In this document: one piece after another, positions 54,075-64,000 of the stretch
Numbering within the stretch: the stretch's first letter is position 1
Layout: each line of letters begins with the position of its first letter
Source of the DNA: Gammaproteobacteria bacterium
Lineage (GTDB): Bacteria > Pseudomonadota > Gammaproteobacteria > Steroidobacterales > Steroidobacteraceae
Assembly (NCBI GenBank): GCA_027452045.1
Contig: DAIDHH010000027.1
Coordinates: 32,317-96,316 of the forward strand
Length of the DNA: 64,000 nt
Direction of reading: 5' to 3'
The notes under the pieces: model-generated
The model's input: only the letters and a program-made list of their open reading frames with translations
Told to the model about the DNA's origin: nothing
The model's database searches: none
Program-made: the position numbers and the translations under genes

Positions 54075-55374
54075 CGCTGACCGCCAGGCCGCGCGGCGAC
54101 GCGCCCTCTCCCAACTCGATGCGCGCGCCATGCGCATCGGCGATCGCCTTGACGATGGCGAGTCCCAAGCCGCTCCCGGGCGCAACGGTGCCGGGCCGGC
54201 GGTAGAAGCGATCGAACACCCGCGTGCGCTCCGCGGGAGCGATGCCGGGACCGTTGTCGAGCACCACGAGGCGAACCTCGGCGGGTACCGCCGAAGTTCG
54301 CTCCACCGAGACGTCCACGCGGCCGCCCGAAGGCGTATAGCGCACCGCGTTGTCGACAAGGTTGCGGATCAGCGTCGCGATGGTTTCCCGGTCGCCCAGC
54401 ACGTGCGCCGGTAGCGCATCGGCAATGCCCAGGTCGATCCCGCGCGCATCCGCGAGCGGCACCAGCTCCGCGACCACCTCCCGCGCCAGCTCATCGAGCG
54501 CGAGGCGAGTGTGCTCCCGCTCTGGGCGCGGCTCCTGGCGGGCGAGGGAGAGCATCTGCTCCACCAGGCGGATGGAGCGCTGCACGCCCTCGGAGAGCTT
54601 TCCCATGGCATCCGCGCGTTCTCCTTCGGTCGATGAGCGCTCGAGCGCATCGAGCTGCAGGTGCAGGGCGGTGAGCGGAGTGCGCAGCTCGTGGGCCGCG
54701 TCGGCCATGAACGCCCGTTCCCGGTCGAGCGCGACCGTCAGCCGCGCCAGCAGGTCATTGAGCGCGCTCACCAGCGGCTGAACTTCCTCGGGGAGCCGTG
54801 CGCTCGAGAGCGGCTCCAGGGCGCCGACACGGCGCGCCTTGACCGAGGAAGCCAGCCGCTGCAGCGGCTGCAGGGCATGCCCCACGGCGAACCACACCAT
54901 GAATCCCAACACCGGGACCGCCAGGGCGAACGGCAGCAGCGTCCGCATTGCAAGCTGTATCGCCCACTGGCGGCGTACGCTCATCAACTGCGCGACCTGG
55001 ATCACCCGCGTCGGGGATTCCACCGCATAGGCCCGCCAGCGGCCCTCGCTGGTCGCGACGGTGGAAAATCCGATGGTGGTGAAGTTCGGCAGCACGGCGT
55101 GCGCCGGCGAGAGGTAGATCCGCTGGCCGTCGATCGTCCACACCTGCACCACGAAGCCGTAGGCGGCCGCCCGGGAGGGAATCGACTGTGACCAGAGGTA
55201 CTCCACCGGCTGGTCGCGCAGGATGAGCGCGGTCTGCTCCAGGTGGTAATCGAAGAACGCGTCGGCCTGGCGCAACGTGTTGCGATACACCACCGTCCCG
55301 CCGATCAATCCCACGATCGCAATACCGCCCAACAGCCAGGCGAGCAGCCGTGCCCTCAGCGAGGCCATCGTCAT
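54052..55374 (-). CDS. Sensor histidine kinase (QseC/PmrB type)
   Basis: A 440-residue two-helix membrane kinase. Helix 1 is about 8-28 and helix 2 about 146-168, enclosing a periplasmic sensor of about 115 residues; a HAMP-like linker follows. The H-box is MADAAHELRTPLTALHLQL, then the ATPase boxes NLVDNAVRYTPSGG, LDNGPGIAP and GSGLGLAIVKAIA. It starts at the response regulator stop (ATGA). Signals for this family include metals, pH and polymyxin-like peptides, but none can be assigned here. Confidence 0.93.
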   Translation of the reverse strand: MTMASLRARLLAWLLGGIAIVGLIGGTVVYRNTLRQADAFFDYHLEQTALILRDQPVEYLWSQSIPSRAAAYGFVVQVWTIDGQRIYLSPAHAVLPNFTTIGFSTVATSEGRWRAYAVESPTRVIQVAQLMSVRRQWAIQLAMRTLLPFALAVPVLGFMVWFAVGHALQPLQRLASSVKARRVGALEPLSSARLPEEVQPLVSALNDLLARLTVALDRERAFMADAAHELRTPLTALHLQLDALERSSTEGERADAMGKLSEGVQRSIRLVEQMLSLARQEPRPEREHTRLALDELAREVVAELVPLADARGIDLGIADALPAHVLGDRETIATLIRNLVDNAVRYTPSGGRVDVSVERTSAVPAEVRLVVLDNGPGIAPAERTRVFDRFYRRPGTVAPGSGLGLAIVKAIADAHGARIELGEGASPRGLAVSVTFAAAG

Positions 55375-56030
55375 GCCGGCCGTACCCGGTAGCCGACGCC
55401 GCGCACGTTGAGGATGTAATCGGCGCCGAGCTTGCGGCGAAGGCCGTGGATGTGCACCTCGACGGCATTGCTTTCCACCTCCTGACCCCAGCCGTAGAGG
55501 CGCTCCTCGATGCGAGTGCGCGAGAGGATGGTCCCGGGACGCTCCATGAGCAGCTGCAACAGGGCGAACTCCTTGGGTGAGAGGGGCACATCTTGCCCGG
55601 AACGCCGCACGGTGTGCGCGGCCGGGTCGAGGACGACGCCCAGGTGCTCGATGGCCGGCGCGGTGCGGCCCGACTTGCGGCGCAACAAGGCGCGGATGCG
55701 CGCGGCGAGCTCATCCAGATCGAACGGCTTCACCAGGTAGTCGTCAGCGCCGGCATCCAGGCCCTGCACCCGGTCGGAGACCGCATCCCGGGCGGTGAGG
55801 ATGATCACTGGTAGAGCATCGCCCCGCATCCTCAGGCCCGTGAGGACGGCGAGCCCGGATTTGCGCGGCAGACCGAGATCGAGGAGCAGCACGTCAAAAG
55901 GCTCCGACCTGAGGGCGGTCTCGGCGGCTTCCCCGTCGTGCACCCAATCCACAGCGAAGCCTTCGCGCTTGAGGCCCGTGCGGATCGCCTCCCCGATCAT
56001 GGCATCGTCTTCTACGAGTAGCAGCCTCAT
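55371..56030 (-). CDS. OmpR-family response regulator (QseB/PmrA type)
   Basis: The ATG at 56030 gives 219 residues; the track's GTG start adds eleven codons that overlap rsmG. Receiver domain MRLLLVEDDAMIGEAI, phosphoacceptor Asp in VLLLDLGLPRKSG, conserved Lys in DDYLVKPF. The winged-helix DNA-binding domain has LSPKEFALLQLLM and VEVHIHGLRRKLG..NVRGVGYRV. It is coupled to the sensor kinase gene and divergent from rsmG across 20 bases. Confidence 0.94.
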   Translation of the reverse strand: MRLLLVEDDAMIGEAIRTGLKREGFAVDWVHDGEAAETALRSEPFDVLLLDLGLPRKSGLAVLTGLRMRGDALPVIILTARDAVSDRVQGLDAGADDYLVKPFDLDELAARIRALLRRKSGRTAPAIEHLGVVLDPAAHTVRRSGQDVPLSPKEFALLQLLMERPGTILSRTRIEERLYGWGQEVESNAVEVHIHGLRRKLGADYILNVRGVGYRVRPA

Positions 56031-56050
56031 ACGTGCGAAAATCCCGCCCC

Positions 56051-56692
56051 ATGCATCCCGCACCCAACATCGCCACCCTCGTCCACGGCGCCGCGGCGCT
56101 GGGCGTGGCGCTCAGCGAGCATGATGCGCTGCGGCTGCTGCAACTGCTGGAGGAGCTGGCGCGGTGGAACCGCCGCTTCAATCTGACAGCGATCAGGCAC
56201 GGCCCCGAGATGGTAACGCATCATCTGCTCGACAGCCTGGCGGTGCACCGCCATCTGCATGGCGCCACGGTCGCCGACGTCGGCACCGGCGCGGGCTTCC
56301 CGGGACTGCCGCTCGCACTCGTCAACCCCGAGCGTCGCTTCACCCTGATCGACTCCAACGGCAAGAAGATACGCTTCGTCTCCCACGCCGTGCGCACCCT
56401 CGGGCTGGTCAATGTCGAGGCGCTGCAGGCCCGGGTCGAGTTGCTGCAGCCGGACCAACCGTTCGACACCGTCGTGGCCCGCGCGTTCGCGCCGTTGCCG
56501 GAGATGCTCGAGCGCATCGCGCCGCTGTGCGGGACGCAGACCCGGGTCCTCGCCATGAAGGGCAAGTGGCCGGCGGAGGAGATCGCGGGCCTGCCCGCCG
56601 GTTGGCAGATAGAGTCCCACCCGCTCAGCGTGCCGGACCTCGGCGAGGAGCGGTGCCTGATCATATTGAGCCCGACCGCGCTCCAGGCTTAG
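56051..56692 (+). CDS. rsmG: 16S rRNA (guanine527-N7)-methyltransferase
   Basis: The ATG at 56051 gives 213 residues, standard for RsmG (GidB). It shows RWNRRFNLTAI, HHLLDSLAV, the SAM site VADVGTGAGFPGLPLAL, DSNGKKIRFV and ARAFAPLPEML. It methylates the 530 loop of 16S rRNA; loss gives low-level streptomycin resistance in other bacteria. Its usual partners mnmG and parA are not immediately adjacent: a two-component pair lies upstream and an lrp/dehydrogenase pair lies between it and parA. Confidence 0.96.
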   Translation: MHPAPNIATLVHGAAALGVALSEHDALRLLQLLEELARWNRRFNLTAIRHGPEMVTHHLLDSLAVHRHLHGATVADVGTGAGFPGLPLALVNPERRFTLIDSNGKKIRFVSHAVRTLGLVNVEALQARVELLQPDQPFDTVVARAFAPLPEMLERIAPLCGTQTRVLAMKGKWPAEEIAGLPAGWQIESHPLSVPDLGEERCLIILSPTALQA

Positions 56693-57164
56693 CCGCGGCC
56701 GTCAACGGCAGTGCCGTGGTCTCCTTGATCACCGACAGCGCAATGAAGGAGTGCACCGACTGGACGCCGGGAAAGCGTGACAGGTGATCCAGGAAGAATG
56801 CCTCGTACGCCTTGATGTCACGGCAGACGATGCGCAGCAGGAAGTCGGTTTCGCCCATGAGCGTGTAGCACTCCTGGATCTCGGGATGCTCGCGCACCGC
56901 CTGCTCGAACTTCAGCAGCGCATCGCGTCCGTGGCCGCTCAGCTTCACCTGCGAGAACACCAGCACGTTGAGGCCCACCTTCTCCCGGTCGAGCACGGCG
57001 ACCCGGCTGCGGATCACGCCGAGCTCGTTCAGGCGGCTCATGCGACGCCAGCAGGTGGAGGCGGTCATTCCCAGCCGTTCGGCGATCTCGGCCGCCGACA
57101 GATCGCCATGGCTCTGGATGAGGTCGAGTATGCGGACATCGCCCCGGTCGAGGTCTGTTTGCAT
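56661..57164 (-). CDS. Lrp/AsnC family transcriptional regulator
   Basis: The ATG at 57164 gives 167 residues. The N-terminal helix-turn-helix is RILDLIQSHGDLSAAEIAERLGMTASTCWRRMSRL, and the C-terminal RAM/effector domain has ECYTLMGETDFLLRIVCRDI and GVQSVHSFIALSVIKETTALP. It overlaps rsmG tail to tail by 32 bases and is divergent from a branched-chain amino-acid dehydrogenase, which it probably controls in response to leucine or related amino acids. Confidence 0.93.
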   Translation of the reverse strand: MQTDLDRGDVRILDLIQSHGDLSAAEIAERLGMTASTCWRRMSRLNELGVIRSRVAVLDREKVGLNVLVFSQVKLSGHGRDALLKFEQAVREHPEIQECYTLMGETDFLLRIVCRDIKAYEAFFLDHLSRFPGVQSVHSFIALSVIKETTALPLTAAAKPGARSGSI

Positions 57165-57195
57165 CGATCGTCTCGTTGAATAAGCCCGATATGCA

Positions 57196-57208
57196 ATGAA
57201 TGATTCAT
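57196..57208. promoter_or_regulatory. Palindrome between lrp and leucine dehydrogenase
   Basis: ATGAATGATTCAT is a perfect 6-1-6 palindrome, 31 bases upstream of the lrp start and about 107 bases upstream of the dehydrogenase start. It lies in an AT-rich patch of the divergent spacer and may be the Lrp-type operator. Confidence 0.35.
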
Positions 57209-57314
57209 CCTGGCGCCGGATAGAGCAAGCTTTGTGAGGCGCCTTGCGCGGCCCGGGGGGTATGGTGGCGGTCCCCGGGGCGACATGGCCCCGCATGACC
57301 GCGGAGCGCGAGCG

Positions 57315-58361
57315 ATGGATCTTTACACGATGCCGGATTTCGACGGCCACGAGCAGGTGGTCTTCGGTTATGACGCTGCCACGGGATTGCGCGCGCTGAT
57401 CGCCGTTCATTCCACCGTGCTCGGACCGGCGGCGGGCGGATGCCGGATGTGGCCCTATGCCTCGGCCGAGGATGCCCTGACGGACGCGCTGCGGCTTTCA
57501 CGCGGCATGAGCTACAAGAACGCCATGGCGGAACTGCCGCTGGGGGGCGGCAAGGCCGTGATCCTCGGCGATTCCCGCAGGGACAAGACCCCTGAGCGGC
57601 TGCGGGCGTTCGGCAGGCTCGTCGAGTCGCTGGGCGGACGGTACGTCACGGCCGAGGACGTGGGCACCAGCACCGCGGACATGGAACAGGTCGCGAGCGC
57701 AACCCGCTTCGTGAGCGGCCTGCCGCGCGAGGCCGGTGAGGTGGGAGGGGATCCTGGGCCGAAGACCGCCTTCGGCGTGTATCTCGGGATCAAGGCCGCC
57801 GTCCGGTTCCAGCTCGGCCGCGATCTGGAGGGCGTCACGGTGGCCGTGCAGGGCCTGGGTGGGGTGGGCCAGCCCCTGTGCCGCCTGCTGGCCGGCGAAG
57901 GGGCGCGGCTCAAGGTGGCCGACTCGCGGGCGGAGGCGGCGCAGCGGATCCGCGAAGAGCTCGGCGCCGAGGTGGTGGCCGCAGACACCATCGCCTCCGA
58001 AGCGGCGGACGTGTTTGCGCCTTGCGCACTCGGGGCGGTGCTCAACAGCCGCTCCATCCCGCTGCTGCGCGCCCGTGTCGTGGCCGGCGCGGCGAACAAT
58101 CAGCTCGCGCGCGAGGAGGACGGCGCCGCCTTGATGAGCGCCGGCATCCTCTATGCGCCCGACTACATCATCAATGCCGGCGGCATCATCAATGTGTCGC
58201 ACGAGTACCGCGGTGGCGCCTCCGAGGCCCGGGTGCGCGCCGACATCGAGAAGATTCCCGGACGGCTCACCGAGATCTTCGAGCGCGCGCGCCACGGAGC
58301 GCGCCCCACCAGCGTAGTGGCCGACCAGATGGCGCGCGAGCGGTTGCAGCGGGCCGCCTGA
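57315..58361 (+). CDS. Leucine dehydrogenase-like amino-acid dehydrogenase
   Basis: The ATG at 57315 gives 348 residues, typical of leucine/valine/phenylalanine dehydrogenases. It has GCRMWPYASAEDALTDALRLSRGMSYKNAMAELPLGGGKAVI with both catalytic lysines, YVTAEDVGTSTADM, the NAD-binding VAVQGLGGVGQPLCRLL, and GAANNQLA. It deaminates branched-chain amino acids to keto acids, releasing ammonium. The divergent Lrp-family gene is the probable regulator. Confidence 0.92.
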   Translation: MDLYTMPDFDGHEQVVFGYDAATGLRALIAVHSTVLGPAAGGCRMWPYASAEDALTDALRLSRGMSYKNAMAELPLGGGKAVILGDSRRDKTPERLRAFGRLVESLGGRYVTAEDVGTSTADMEQVASATRFVSGLPREAGEVGGDPGPKTAFGVYLGIKAAVRFQLGRDLEGVTVAVQGLGGVGQPLCRLLAGEGARLKVADSRAEAAQRIREELGAEVVAADTIASEAADVFAPCALGAVLNSRSIPLLRARVVAGAANNQLAREEDGAALMSAGILYAPDYIINAGGIINVSHEYRGGASEARVRADIEKIPGRLTEIFERARHGARPTSVVADQMARERLQRAA

Positions 58362-58478
58362 GCGGCCCACTCATCGATTGGGCGAGTCGCCCGGGCGTGC
58401 GGCCGGAGCGCCGGCTCTCCCGGCGCTTCGAGCGCGATATCGCAGATTGGCGTCGGCGGTGAAGTACACTGCCCGCCC

Positions 58479-59321
58479 ATGAAGCGCGTCATCGCCATTG
58501 CCAATCAGAAGGGCGGCGTCGGCAAGACCACCACCGCGGTCAATCTGGCCGCCTCCCTCGCCGCCACCAGGCGCCGCGTGCTGCTGCTCGATCTCGATCC
58601 GCAGGGCAATGCGACCATGGGCAGCGGCATCGACAAGTCACAGCTCGAACGCAGCGCCTGCGAGGTGTTGCTCGGGGAGGCCGAGCTCGCCTCCAGCCTG
58701 CGCACGATCGAGCAGGGCGGCTATGCGCTGCTGCCGGCCAACCAGGATCTCACCGCCGCCGAAGTGCGTCTGCTCGGCATGAGCTCGGGGCGTGAGACCC
58801 GCCTGCGCGAGGCGCTTGCCCCGGTGCGCGAGGCGTACGAGGTGATCCTCATCGACTGCCCGCCGTCGCTCAACATGCTCACGCTCAATTCCCTGGTGGC
58901 GGCCGACAGCGTGCTCATCCCCATGCAGTGCGAGTACTACGCCCTGGAGGGGCTGTCGGCGCTCATCGGCACGATCGAGCAGATTCGCGCCACCGTGAAT
59001 CCGACCCTCGAGATCGAGGGGATCCTGCGCACCATGTTCGACCCGCGCAACAACCTCGCCAACGAAGTCAGCGCCCAGCTCATCATGCATTTCAATGAAA
59101 AGGTGTTCCGCACCATCATTCCGCGCAACATCCGCCTTGCCGAAGCCCCCTCCTTCGGCCGCCCGGTGCTGTTCCACGACAAGGAATCGCGCGGCGCGCT
59201 CGCCTACCTGGCGCTTGCCGGGGAGATGATCCGGCGCGATGAGCAGGGCAAGGAGCACCCGGGTGAGGCATTCGCCGAGCTCCCGGGCACGGAGGCCCCC
59301 GCGCAAGGCACCCCGTCATGA
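58479..59321 (+). CDS. parA: Chromosome partitioning ATPase ParA (Soj)
   Basis: A 280-residue ATPase with the deviant Walker A NQKGGVGKTTTAVNLAASLA, LLLDLDPQGNATMG, the Walker B region VILIDCPPSLNMLT, and PRNIRLAEAPSFGRPV. It drives origin segregation with ParB. The C-terminal 30 residues are an extended acidic tail. It is coupled to parB by ATGA and followed by the atp operon, the usual origin-proximal arrangement. Confidence 0.96.
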   Translation: MKRVIAIANQKGGVGKTTTAVNLAASLAATRRRVLLLDLDPQGNATMGSGIDKSQLERSACEVLLGEAELASSLRTIEQGGYALLPANQDLTAAEVRLLGMSSGRETRLREALAPVREAYEVILIDCPPSLNMLTLNSLVAADSVLIPMQCEYYALEGLSALIGTIEQIRATVNPTLEIEGILRTMFDPRNNLANEVSAQLIMHFNEKVFRTIIPRNIRLAEAPSFGRPVLFHDKESRGALAYLALAGEMIRRDEQGKEHPGEAFAELPGTEAPAQGTPS

Positions 59322-60211
59322 GCCAGAAGAAGCCCACTCTCGGCCGCGGGCTCGCCGATCTGCTCGGGCCATCGGTGCGGCCGGCCCCCGCCGGCGCCGG
59401 CGCGCCGGCGCCCGTGGCGGACGATGAGCTCACCCGGCTGCCGCTCGATGTGCTGCAGCGCGGCAAATACCAGCCACGGGTCGACATGCACCCCGAGACG
59501 CTCGAGGAGCTGGCCGGCTCCATCAAGGTCCAGGGCGTGGTGCAACCCATCGTGGTGCGCCCCCTCGCGCCCGTTGCCGGGGAGCGGCAGCGCTACGAGA
59601 TCATCGCCGGCGAGCGTCGCTGGCGCGCTGCTCAGATGGCTGGTCTTGGCGACATCCCGGCCATCGTGCGGCGGATTCCGGACGAGGCGGCGATCGCCGT
59701 GGCGCTCATCGAGAACATCCAGCGGGAGAACCTCAATCCGCTCGAAGAGGCCCGGGCGCTGCAGCGGCTCATAGATGAGTTCGAGCTCACCCACGCGCAG
59801 GCGGCCGACGCGGTCGGGCGCTCCCGCGCCGGCGTCAGCAACCTGCTGCGGCTGCTCGAGCTCGCCCCCGAGGTGAGCGAGCTCATCGAGCGGCGCCAGA
59901 TCGAGATGGGCCACGCGCGGGCCCTCCTCGGCCTGGCGCAGCGTCGCCAGCAGACCGAGATCGCGCTGCTCGTGGCGAAGAAGGGCCTCTCGGTCCGCGA
60001 GACCGAGGCGCTGGTGCGGCGCATGCAGCAATCCGGCGCCGAGAAGCCGCCCGCGCCGCGCGATACGGATGTGCGGCATCTGGAGCAGGAGCTCGCGGAG
60101 AAGCTCGGCGCCAAGGTCGTCATTCAGCATACCCAGGCCGGCAAGGGCAGGCTGGTGGTGAGCTACAACAGTCTCGACGAGCTCGACGGTATCCTCGCGC
60201 ATATCCAATGA
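59318..60211 (+). CDS. parB: Chromosome partitioning protein ParB (Spo0J)
   Basis: A 297-residue centromere-binding protein: KPTLGRGLADLLG at the N-terminus, the CTPase box ERRWRAAQMAGL with ENIQRENLNPLEEA, a helix-turn-helix (LTHAQAADAVGRSRAGVSNLLRLL), and a C-terminal dimer domain ending SLDELDGILAHIQ. It loads at parS and spreads by CTP binding. No good parS was found in this window. Confidence 0.96.
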   Translation: MSQKKPTLGRGLADLLGPSVRPAPAGAGAPAPVADDELTRLPLDVLQRGKYQPRVDMHPETLEELAGSIKVQGVVQPIVVRPLAPVAGERQRYEIIAGERRWRAAQMAGLGDIPAIVRRIPDEAAIAVALIENIQRENLNPLEEARALQRLIDEFELTHAQAADAVGRSRAGVSNLLRLLELAPEVSELIERRQIEMGHARALLGLAQRRQQTEIALLVAKKGLSVRETEALVRRMQQSGAEKPPAPRDTDVRHLEQELAEKLGAKVVIQHTQAGKGRLVVSYNSLDELDGILAHIQ

Positions 60212-60432
60212 CCCCGTGCCCATCGGGTCCCAAGGCCGGAGCGGGGCGCGCTCGAGGCCTCGAGCGGCCGGTCGGGGCGTCTCGTCTGAATGATCATACT
60301 TAATCGGGCCGGGATGGCCCTTCCCGGGCATGAGACGGGTCCGATCCGGCACAAAAGCGACGGGTCTTTGCCCTCGTCCCCGTATAGGTAGAAATGCGTG
60401 GATTTCACATTGGATTTCACACCCTTATGCAG

Positions 60433-60461
60433 TAGACGCTCATCGGGGCGGTCAATATAAT
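60433..60461 (+). promoter_or_regulatory. Sigma-70 promoter of the atp operon
   Basis: TAGACG (60433-60438) and a perfect TATAAT (60456-60461) are separated by 17 bases, giving a start near 60468 and a leader of about 155 bases. This is the most consensus-like -10 box noticed in the window and lies in the 412-base gap between parB and atpI. The rest of that gap holds GC-rich inverted segments (near 60468-60540) but no gene. Confidence 0.65.
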
Positions 60462-60623
60462 CGCGCGGCTTTTCGGTCCGGCTGGGCAAGGCCCTCGCGG
60501 GCCGGGCGTTGCGGCGCTTAGCGCCATTGGCGAGGTGCAGCGAGCGCAGGGCGGATTTCAAGCCCGCGCTCACTGTACAGGGTCTCGCGGACATTGCCTC
60601 GGCGGTGCCCGCCAATGAAGTAG

Positions 60624-61079
60624 GTGAATGTGATCGACCTGCCCCATGCGCGGCGGCTGGCTTTCGGCGTCGTGCTGGGCCAGGCGACCGTAACGCTGAT
60701 TGCGGTGCTCATCGCCTGGGCGGCGAAGGGGCGCCTGTCGGCGTACTCGGCTCTGCTCGGTGGCGGCATCGGGACGGGGGCGAGCCTGGTGATGGCGCTC
60801 GTGGCCTTCGGAAGAGGGGCGGTGGACGCGCAGCGTGCATTGCGGTCGTTCTACCTGGGAGAAGCTCTGAAGCTCTTCCTCGTGATCGGCCTGTTCGTGG
60901 TGGCCTTCCGGATACCGAAGGTCGTACCGCTGGCAATGTTCGCAGCCTTCGTCGCGACCTTTATCGTGTATTGGATGGCGCTCGCCGGGACCCTGTGGTC
61001 CGGCGGGCGATCACGCGGGCGCTCGCCCGGCGAGGTGCCGCCAACGTCGGCGGGCACCGGACATACAGTGAGAGACTGA
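60624..61079 (+). CDS. atpI: ATP synthase subunit I (AtpI)
   Basis: A 151-residue four-helix protein starting at GTG 60624 (a second GTG two codons later is possible). Helices LAFGVVLGQATVTLIAVLIAWA, SALLGGGIGTGASLVMALVAF, LGEALKLFLVIGLFVVAF and LAMFAAFVATFIVYWMAL match AtpI, which assists c-ring assembly. The tail is basic and Gly-rich. It heads the atp operon, 6 bases before atpB. Confidence 0.9.
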   Translation: MNVIDLPHARRLAFGVVLGQATVTLIAVLIAWAAKGRLSAYSALLGGGIGTGASLVMALVAFGRGAVDAQRALRSFYLGEALKLFLVIGLFVVAFRIPKVVPLAMFAAFVATFIVYWMALAGTLWSGGRSRGRSPGEVPPTSAGTGHTVRD

Positions 61080-61952
<873 letters not shown>

Positions 61953-61997
61953 CCGATTGTCCTTTCCCAAAACCCATTCCTGCCTGAGGAGAATTGA

Positions 61998-62261
<264 letters not shown>

Positions 62262-62316
62262 GCGCGCCCCGAGAGACGCATTGACCGCAAGAGCGCGCTT
62301 TAGTTAGGAGGCGACC

Positions 62317-62787
62317 GTGCACATCAATCTGACGCTCGTCGTGCAGATGCTGGTATTCGCCGTGCTCATCTGGTTCACGATGAAATTCGTGTGGCCGATG
62401 ATTCTCGGCGCCATGCAGGAGCGCGAGCGCAGGATCGCTCAGGGGCTCGCTGCGGCCGACAAGGGCGAGGAAGAGCTCCGCCAGGCGCGCACCGGCGCCG
62501 AGAGCATTCTGCGTGAGGCGCGCGACCGGGCCGGCGCCATCATCGACCAGGCGCAGCGCCGCGCGAACGAGATCGTCGAGGAGGCGAAGAGCGCGGCGAG
62601 CCAGGAAGGCCAGCGCGTGCTGAACTCCGCGCAGCAACAGATCGAGCTCGAGGCCTCCAAGGCGCGCGAGGACCTTCGCCGGCAGGTCGGGGAGATCGCC
62701 GTGGCCGCCGCCTCGAAGCTCCTCGAGCGGGAGATCGATCCGCGCACTCACGAGGCGCTGATCAGCCAGCTGGCCGCGCAGATCTGA
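62317..62787 (+). CDS. atpF: ATP synthase F0 subunit b
   Basis: A 156-residue peripheral-stalk subunit. The start is GTG at 62317, decided by a perfect AGGAGG 5 bases upstream. One N-terminal helix ([23 protein letters not shown]) anchors a long Ala/Glu/Arg-rich coiled coil extending to the C-terminus. A single b gene implies a homodimeric stalk. Confidence 0.97.
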   Translation: MHINLTLVVQMLVFAVLIWFTMKFVWPMILGAMQERERRIAQGLAAADKGEEELRQARTGAESILREARDRAGAIIDQAQRRANEIVEEAKSAASQEGQRVLNSAQQQIELEASKAREDLRRQVGEIAVAAASKLLEREIDPRTHEALISQLAAQI

Positions 62788-62798
62788 CAGGGGACACG

Positions 62799-63332
62799 AT
62801 GGCCGACAAGAGCACCATTGCCAGACCCTATGCGAAGGCGGCGTTCGAAGTTGCCGGCGCCGCCCGCCTCGGCCTCTGGTCCCAGGCGCTGAACGCGGCC
62901 GCCGTCGCTGTCTCCGACCCGAGGGTCGAAGCGCTGCTCGGCAACCCGCGCGTACTGCCCGGACAGCTCGCCGACCTGGTGATCGACGTCGCGGGAGGGC
63001 AGCTCGATGAGGATGGACGCAACTTCATCCGCACGCTCGCGGAGAATCGACGCCTCGCCTGCCTGCCGCAGATCGCGGCGCGGTTCGAGCAGCTCAAGGC
63101 CGAAAGCGAGGGAACCGTGGACGTCACGGTCACCTCCGCCGTGCCACTCACCGAGGCGCAGCGAGGCGAGCTCGCCGCGGCGCTCGAGCGCCGTCTGAAG
63201 CGTACCGTGCAGCTGCAATGCGCCACCGATCCCGAGCTGATCGGCGGGGCGGTGCTGCGCGCCGGTGACCTGGTCATCGACGGCTCGCTGCGCGCCAGAC
63301 TGCGGCGCATCGCCTACGAGCTGACGGCATGA
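62799..63332 (+). CDS. atpH: ATP synthase F1 subunit delta
   Basis: A 177-residue subunit joining the b stalk to the top of the alpha3-beta3 head: [16 protein letters not shown] at the N-terminus, [18 protein letters not shown] in the middle, and the C-terminal [27 protein letters not shown]. Start follows AGGGGA by 4 bases. The family length is about 178. Confidence 0.97.
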   Translation: MADKSTIARPYAKAAFEVAGAARLGLWSQALNAAAVAVSDPRVEALLGNPRVLPGQLADLVIDVAGGQLDEDGRNFIRTLAENRRLACLPQIAARFEQLKAESEGTVDVTVTSAVPLTEAQRGELAAALERRLKRTVQLQCATDPELIGGAVLRAGDLVIDGSLRARLRRIAYELTA

Positions 63333-63442
63333 GCAAAGGCGGAAGGGGCTTTTCTTACCGGCGCGCCTTGCGCGCCACCACATCGTCGAGGCTCGCGTCC
63401 GCGCGAGCCCGTTGAAACCTGCGCGAGGCGCGTGAGGCATAC

Positions 63443-64000
<558 letters not shown>

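Noticed and set aside
59170-59186. TGTTCCACGACAAGGA inside parA, resembling parS
   Set aside because: Only the first half matches; the second half has lost the symmetry.

Overview
The window is high-GC, densely coded bacterial chromosome. The gene set points to a gammaproteobacterium, probably a free-living aerobe near the Nevskiales/Xanthomonadales side of the class. Supporting markers are glyQS with plsC, glnA followed by a DUF4124 gene and ntrBC, the yibN-grxC-secB-gpsA block, tatABC, rsmG, parAB and the atp operon. The taxonomic placement is inference. No rRNA, tRNA, CRISPR array, insertion sequence or prophage was recognised.

Layout. 1-7.2 kb is accessory: a membrane protein divergent from a PadR regulator/membrane-protein pair, a PLP enzyme, a hyaluronan-synthase-type glycosyltransferase and a sedolisin protease. 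7.3-12.3 kb is a minus-strand operon glyQ-glyS-plsC-phzF-gfa. 12.3-17.5 kb is the nitrogen-control locus glnA, DUF4124, ntrB, ntrC. A clear sigma-54 promoter and several NtrC-type palindromes lie ahead of glnA. 17.5-24 kb is housekeeping: pyrD, gpsA, secB, grxC, a rhodanese, an EnvC-like protein and a DedA protein.

24-37.2 kb is the most coherent system, nitrate/nitrite assimilation. It holds nirB, a NirD-flavoprotein fusion and nasA on the minus strand. On the plus strand are nasT-nasS, a porin, a truncated GMC oxidoreductase, NadM-Nudix and a HemD-like protein. Three sigma-54 promoters can be read: nirB, nasT and the porin. The nirB and porin leaders each carry hairpins followed by a strong intrinsic terminator, the arrangement expected for antitermination by the ANTAR protein NasT under control of the nitrate sensor NasS. 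NtrC from the neighbouring locus would supply the nitrogen-limitation signal and NasST the nitrate signal. HemD would feed siroheme to NirB. No inner-membrane nitrate importer is present.

37.2-45 kb carries a HipA/YjjJ-type kinase with its own DNA-binding domain and an AT-rich palindromic operator, a lipoprotein-export-type ABC pair divergent from tesA, an exported methyltransferase and an MFS transporter. 45-56 kb carries a POT peptide transporter, tatABC, dtd, a diheme cytochrome c, a Do-type protease, an MBL-fold hydrolase, an S9 prolyl-oligopeptidase homologue whose whole catalytic triad is substituted, and a QseBC-type two-component pair. 56-64 kb is the usual replication-linked block rsmG / parA-parB / atpIBEFHA. 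It is interrupted between rsmG and parA by a divergent lrp/leucine-dehydrogenase pair, and the window ends inside atpA.
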